A stretch of DNA of 64,000 nucleotides, from positions 76,590,600-76,654,599 of the forward strand of contig NC_083602.1 of NCBI RefSeq assembly GCF_029168945.1, given 5' to 3'. The translations under genes were made by a program, and so were the position numbers. The notes under the pieces are model-generated. The model was not told where the DNA came from. It did no database searches and was given only the letters and a program-made list of their open reading frames with translations. Source of the DNA: Cannabis sativa. Taxonomy: Eukaryota > Streptophyta > Magnoliopsida > Rosales > Cannabaceae. Within the stretch, counting starts at the first letter, position 1, and every line of letters begins with the position of its first letter. Below, in pieces: positions 58,576 to 64,000 of this stretch.

Positions 58576-60895
58576 ACTGGCCTCAGAGTCATGGTAATTG
58601 ATTTACTTGCAAGAAATTTGGACTTTAAAACGATTGTTTGTTTGTTTTTGGATGGTATCATGTTGTATTGAGTGTTATTTGATGATTGATTGATGTTTGT
58701 AAATTTTCGTAAAAAATAATTACGATTCTGTTTCTGGAATTATTTTTATTGGATATTATGAAAAAAATTAAGCAAGTTAGCCTTTTACAGATCTCAATTT
58801 CGATTTTATTTGAATTAGTTATGATTTTTTGAAGATTCGAAAAAATCGGAGCTGTGCTGAAATTTTCCTGCGATCGCGAAAACTGTCCGTACAGCTCACA
58901 ATTTTTTCGTTTTTCTTCGATTTTTCATGCTTTTTCATGGAATTAACTTCCGATTTTTTGTATAGTTTTGTATATATACTATTACTATTCCTAATTCAAT
59001 TCTAATTATCATTTTGAATTAATTTAATATTTTTTAAATTTAATTCAAGATATTAGTGTAATTTGAATTTGAATAGAATTAGTATCTATCTTCTTGCTTA
59101 AAAAATCTATCTTATTTTTAAATTTGATTATATCTTATCTTATTTTTAAATTTAAGGTCAGATTTTATATATATTTTTAAATTAAATCTTTTTTAGATAT
59201 TTTGACCTTATTTAAATTTAAAATAAGATAATTATAATCATGTAATTTTAAATAGATGTAAGATATTTTGCTAACTTTTAAATTTTGTTATTTTATTTAT
59301 TTAAATTAAATTTAAAATCTGAAAAAGATATTTAACTTATCTTTTCTAATTTTTATTTATAAAATAACATTTAAATTTTAAAAGTAGTTAGCAAATTTTG
59401 AAATGATATTTAGGTTGGTTGAAACCTAATTTTTCAAAATTGTAGGTTTAATTTTAAATTTATTTATTTTTTTAAAATTTCGAATGATTCAATTTTTTTT
59501 AAAAATTTTCGAAAAATTATTTTTTTAATTAATTAATTATTTCGAAATTAAATTATTTAATTTAAAATTAAATAAATCCTACATCCAACTATCCAGCTAA
59601 CCTTGTTGCAGGAGTATGTGTTTTAACTTGTTTGTAAGTTTTCAAAACCTATTATTACTTGATTGCAAATAGCCATGGTTACTTTTTGCCAGATCTAATG
59701 ATCTGATGCCTCCCTTGGTCAAGTTAATAATTTGTAACAGGTATATTTACAATCTTCTTTCATCTGTGTATGACCTAGCAACATGATAGGACCCATCCAA
59801 AGTGTGCCTGTGTGAGCCTATGTGTTTAATTTTATTATAGATGCATATAGGTTGTTGTTGCTAAAATAAATTATCATAGTTCTTGATAGAATTTATTTAG
59901 GCCCATTTAGTTTTTGGGCCTATTCAATTAATAACAGTTGTTCTTATAAAGGTTAAATTCCTCTCTTTTGGGCCTTGTGTGAGAGTTGGGAGCCATAGTA
60001 GTGGGTACGACATACTGAACCCAGCACCCCCTCACATAAACCACCCCAATTGTGAAGGCCCATTTGCCTGATTTGAATAATTGTACTAGGTTAATTAAAC
60101 TAGTTTAACCTAATAAAATTGATTAGCAACGTAATTAATTTCATTTATTTTGAAATTAATTTAAGAAAATTATAGTTTAAAGAATTTTTTATTCTAAGCT
60201 AAACTATATGTATTTTCTTATATTTAATTAAATATAGAATTATAACCATCTAGATTCTTTCTGGAGCTTAATTTAAATTTTTCATTAAATATTCCTATTT
60301 AAGTTGAAATTTAGTTATCTACAACTAACCAACTTAAATCTGAATATCTTTTGAATTTCAAATTTCAAAATTAAGTTGAGGAATTTTAGGCATTGGTTAT
60401 TAAGATTCTTTAGATATTTTTTAAGTTAATATGTTTTCGAATATTAACTTAAAATGGAATATTTTAGATATTTTTTAAGTTAATATCTTTTCAAATATTA
60501 ACTTAAAATGGAATATTTTCAAATTAAGTGGTCACAACTTAATTTTTGATATTTAATTAAATTTAAATTTGAAAATATTTAAGTTCTAGATTTTTCTAAT
60601 ACAACTTAAATTAGATATTTTTTCAAATTTTGTGGAAAAGATACTTAGTCAAATAAGATATTTTCCAGATTGTTATTTCTAGACTACTTATTATTTCTAA
60701 TATTAAATAGGAAATATTATACATTGTGAAATTAATTATTTATTAATTAATTTTGGTACAATTTATTTTAAGTATATTTTTCCTAGTATTAAACTAGAGA
60801 TTAATAATTAAGCCTTCTCTACACTTAATTATTTATTTCTTGAATTTAATACATTTAATTAATTTGAAAATTAAATATCTAAGTTGATTTTTATC
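58576..60895 (+). mobile_element. Leader of element E, cut by element F
   Basis: AT-rich and non-coding, alignable with the D leader, including the TGAAGGCCCATTTGCC block (60054-60069). The GC island is short (58849-58897): GAGCTGT/ACAGCTC arms enclosing GCGATCGC. Ends TTATC at the F LTR. Confidence 0.8.
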
Positions 60896-61676
60896 TGTTG
60901 CTCCAAAATTCGCCCAAAATACGTGGACCAGTCAAGAGGGGGCACGTGGATCAGATAACTTGGAAAGATTTGCTAAGTCTTTTTATGCCACCAGGAAGCG
61001 CTATTAACATGGGTCCCGGAGGAGACACCCGGAGTACAAGTTACTCCTGGTAGCTAGTATAGCGTGAAGGCCCTCCGGGATGTGTCAGGTCTCTCCCGAG
61101 AAATCAAGTCGCATTTAATGCTGCATGGGAGGAAGCGTGTTGGGACTGTAACACGCAATAAAGTCTGACGGCACAACCCCCAAACAGCAGCGCTACAGTA
61201 ATGATCATTTAAGTCTAGCGACGGCTACTCTGCGAAGAGTCACGTCAATCATAAGACAAAAAGGACATTCTCCATAAAAACCCTACAGCACCTAGGGATT
61301 TGACCATGCATCACCCATGGTATATTCATCGGAAATGCCCAACTTTATGGATACTTACAGACACATGTGTAAGAACAATTCTAGGGATTACCCCACCAAA
61401 ACACTATAAATACCCCCTCAAAGCTCATTTAATGGGGTCGGAGAATCTTGGTTGCAAAAGAGCAAGAAGAGAAAAAACTCACCAAGAACATTCTCTGTAT
61501 TTAAGAGAAAAACATTCTCTCAAGTGTAGAATCTGTATTAAATACATCCATTAATAGCAGTGGCTCGTGGACTAAGGCTCATTAACGCCCCAACCACGTA
61601 AAAAGTCTTCGTCTCACTTTCTTACAGCTCATCATTACAGTTATATTTTAATAGTTGCCGAAAACCTCGGTCAACA
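60896..61676 (+). mobile_element. 5' LTR of gypsy element F
   Basis: 781 bp, TGTTGCTCCAAAATTCGCC...CTCGGTCAACA, followed at once by the primer site. TATA box CTATAAATACC near 61404-61414. Much more GC-rich than its surroundings. Left flank TTATC. Confidence 0.85.
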
Positions 61677-61698
61677 TTTTGGTGCTTTCATTGAGAGC
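61677..61698 (+). promoter_or_regulatory. Primer-binding site of element F
   Basis: TTTTGGTGCTTTCATTGAG and on, nearly the same as in B and C. Confidence 0.75.
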
Positions 61699-61739
61699 TG
61701 AGGAAAGCAGCTTCACAACAAGCATTTAACTTCACGATA

Positions 61740-63105
61740 ATGGTGGAGACAAGAGCTACACGTCATCCTCGCCCTCTAGAAGACGCTCAAGATCCCAATG
61801 AGGAAGATGTAGCCTCAAGGGCAGCAGAGGAGTCCGAGGAAGAAGTTCCCGATGAAAACCACGAGGAACACCTCGACGAGTACGCTTACGATGATGGAAG
61901 CTACCAAGAGCTGGTGCTCCTCAGACAAAAAGCTATCGATCATGAAGCTGAGATCGAAGCTCAGAAAGTGCAAAACCAAAAAATGCATGAAGTGATGCTA
62001 GCCATGCAGAAAGCCATGGAGGCAGCTGGTATTCACGTACATCCCAAGGCGATGGCCGCTGGACTCGACGGGGAGCCAGCGACGTCTTCGCCTAATTCCC
62101 AGCAGCAAAGGCACCCTGCTGAGGAAAACCAAACAAAAAACCCTACTTCTGCCCCTGGTCGAAAGAAAAAGGCGCAGGATCCGCGAAAGGTCCGCTCGGA
62201 TTTCCCTAAAGGGAAAGGTCCGCAGAGGGGCAAGCCCCAAAGAGGGAGTCTTGGCCCTCAGGATCGAGAGGACCGGAAAAGCGTTTCCGTGCACCAGGAA
62301 CCAGGGTGTTAGAGGAAGGGGAGGACAGAGATGTCCACCCATTGATCTGAGAAATCAAATCAATGGGAATCAAGGTGACCTCCGGGATCACCTTGACCAA
62401 AAAAGATACAGACCCGTAGTCTCCTCGGGTACTGTAAACGAAGGGATTATGGCAGAGCTTGCCATACTTCGAAAAGATATTGCCCGAGTCTCCCGGAGGC
62501 AGAAGGGAGATGACTCCGACTCGGACAGTGAGGATCGGGAGCCTTGTGCCAAACATATCCTGGAGGCGGAGCTCCCTAAAAACTTCAAGATGCCCGAGAT
62601 GGCGGCATATACTGGGAACTCCGACCCCAGTGATCACTTGTCACGATTCAACCGAATCATGACAGTCATGCGGGTCAGCAATGACGCCAAATGCCTATGC
62701 TTCCCCCTCACTCTGAGCGAATCGGCAGAAGAATGGTTCAAGAAATTGGAACCAGGATCGGTGGGATGTTGGAACAAACTCCAAACCAACTTCCGGAGAC
62801 AATTTGTCGCCGCCAGGAAGGTCAACTTGGAGGTTAGTGCCTTGACCAACATCAAGCAACTGCCCACCGAGACCTTGAAGAATTACATCAAGAGGTTCCG
62901 AGAGGAAGCCTCGAAGACCAAGAAGGTCGACGACGGACAACAGCTTGCGCTTCTCCAAGCAGGAATCCGCACCGGACTCCCTTCGGAACGACCATTACGC
63001 AAGAAGGCGCCGCTAGCCTTCGTGACTTCTAAGCGAGTCCAAAAATATATTAACCTCGAAGAAGCCCGCATCGTGGCTTACGGAGGCTATTATCCCACCG
63101 GATAG
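61740..63105 (+). pseudogene. gag of element F, frameshifted
   Basis: Starts at an ATG at 61740. The first 190 residues are acidic, then helical (RQKAIDHEAEIEAQKVQNQKM, about 60-85), then basic Pro/Lys/Arg-rich. The frame ends at 62312, and the protein continues in the next frame from about 62251 to 63105 with the gag core: FKMPEMAAYTGNSDPSDHL, AEEWFKKLEPGSVGCWNKL, FRRQFVAARK, LTNIKQLPTETLKNYIKRF. This core makes the RNA-packaging particle of Tat-group gypsy elements. One indel near 62260-62310 explains the break. GC-rich compared with other gag copies here, which suggests less decay. Confidence 0.85.
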
Positions 63106-63859
63106 CAGGATACATGCCAGTATCGCCCCTGCAATCGTCCCGACCGCGACCCCTCCGATAAGTGGCATACGCTTCGCTACTCCGGATACGCCCAGTGGCC
63201 AAGCTTTGCCCCCGCATCTTCCCATTACGGCAACCCGTCCGGGTGAATGGACGGACTCCTTCACAGCCTGCCCCAACCGCTAGCTTAACAGTGCCCTACC
63301 TGTGGGTCGAGAAGCAAAAGGTCTTCCAAGGGCAAAGACCCGAACGGAGAGAAGCGCCAAAAGAAGGGGTACACACCCCAATACACCCAAGACACACGAG
63401 CTCACGGACTCTCAGGAACGTGTATATTTTGCCACACGGTAGAATACGCACTACCGGAGACCCCGGCCATTGTACAGAGACAGCTCCCGGAGAGATCCGA
63501 GTAAAAGGTGCGAGTACCACAACGACATTGGCCACAGCACCAACGAGTGTAAAAATCTCAAAGATGAGATTGAGAATCTGATCCGTTTGGGCCACCTCTA
63601 TGAGTGGATCAAAAATAGGTTGCCCCACCTTAACCCGGGCAAGGTGGCGGGGGTATGCCTTCGGAACACCGGGGTACAGCAGAGTATTGCCTCCGATGCT
63701 CCCGCAGTGACACCCGGCATATACCCGGACTACCGCCCCGCCTAATGGACGGGTAGCCATGATCTCCGGAGGTCCCCATATCGGAGGAAACACTCGAAAG
63801 GAGCGAAAGAGATATGCCGAGGCCGCAAGACACAAGGAGGTGTGGGAGGTCACTCAACT
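63106..63859 (+). pseudogene. gag C-terminus with zinc knuckle (element F)
   Basis: 63470-63745 holds a knuckle of the CX2HX4HX4C type (CEYHNDIGHSTNEC) followed by LKDEIENLIRLGHL, the standard end of Tat-group gag. The stretch before it (63106-63470) is frame-shifted Pro/Arg-rich linker. Confidence 0.8.
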
Positions 63860-64000
63860 CCCGCTCAAAGGCCTCGGCTAATGGACCAACCCATAACGTT
63901 CACGAAGAAGACGCCAAGACGGTGCGCTTTCCTCATCACGACCCGCCGGTCATAGAGACCCCCATCGCAAATAAAGTGGTGGCTAGGGTCCCGATTGACA
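63860..64000 (+). pseudogene. Start of protease region of element F (cut by window end)
   Basis: In one frame: VHEEDAKTVRFPHHDPPVIETPIANKVVARVPID, the segment directly before the active-site Asp of Tat-group proteases. The window ends at that point. Confidence 0.65.

Noticed and set aside
61998..63853. Minus-strand frames opposite element F gag
   Set aside because: Shadows caused by high GC content and few stops opposite the gag frame.

Overview
The window is plant nuclear heterochromatin, most likely from a eudicot. I found no convincing host gene, tRNA or rRNA. Almost every base can be assigned to transposable elements nested inside one another, about 20 separate insertions. Several LTR families look like ones I associate with Cannabaceae and other Rosales, but that is an impression I could not test. 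The names T, U, W, G, S, N, B, C, D, E and F below are local labels.

Left nest (about 1-31800). A gag-bearing gypsy element, B (minus strand; 5' LTR 22705-25691, gag 22641 down to 2060), is split by an 18.1 kb Tekay/Del-like chromovirus, T (2236-20366, minus strand, target duplication TACTG). T is itself interrupted by three elements: a solo copia-like LTR (G1, 2323-4219, TSD AAAGT), a young gag-only LTR element (N, 9971-15215, TSD CCGCT), and an inverted solo LTR of T's own family (T3, 15537-17561, TSD CATAC). B also carries a hAT-like MITE (20751-21455) and a 2.3 kb solo LTR (U1, 22902-25183, TSD CTAAA). Next come a small copia-like LTR (S, 25692-26225) and a second gag-bearing gypsy element, C (26226-31795, minus), split by another solo LTR (W, 28281-30420).

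Middle (31796-34155). This holds a degenerate tandem repeat, an AT-rich stretch with nothing recognisable, and a fold-back DNA element cut by the next insertion.

Right nest (34156-64000). Copia-family 'G' elements are inserted into relatives of themselves. The G2 element (34156) contains the G3 element (39167, whose LTR carries solo LTR U2, 39446-41812). G3 contains an L1-type LINE (44440-56678, minus). The LINE contains the complete element D (46391-56004, TSD GTTGC), a Tourist-like MITE (56137-56528) and element E (56679 onward). E contains gypsy element F (60896 onward, plus strand), which runs off the right edge with gag and the start of a protease. All coding regions are broken to some degree, and the only long intact frame is the gag-like ORF of N.

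The most interesting signal is RNA-like structure in the LTRs and leaders. (1) All six plus-or-minus-strand G LTRs and the distant 534 bp LTR S carry an exactly 57-nt stem-loop whose 10-bp stem shows compensatory changes. (2) Chromoviral LTR families T, U and W carry a cluster of short GC-rich palindromes in a hypervariable island; it differs completely between the two LTRs of one T insertion although the flanks are nearly identical. (3) G-family leaders carry a GC-rich island at one position, and three of the four contain hairpins of unrelated sequence (the fourth has a 10-bp palindrome). (4) The chromoviral LTRs also share a TGAGTC/GACTCA hairpin and trains of further hairpins. A self-recognition or dimerisation role is an inference, not something shown here. 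All identities and counts were read by eye.
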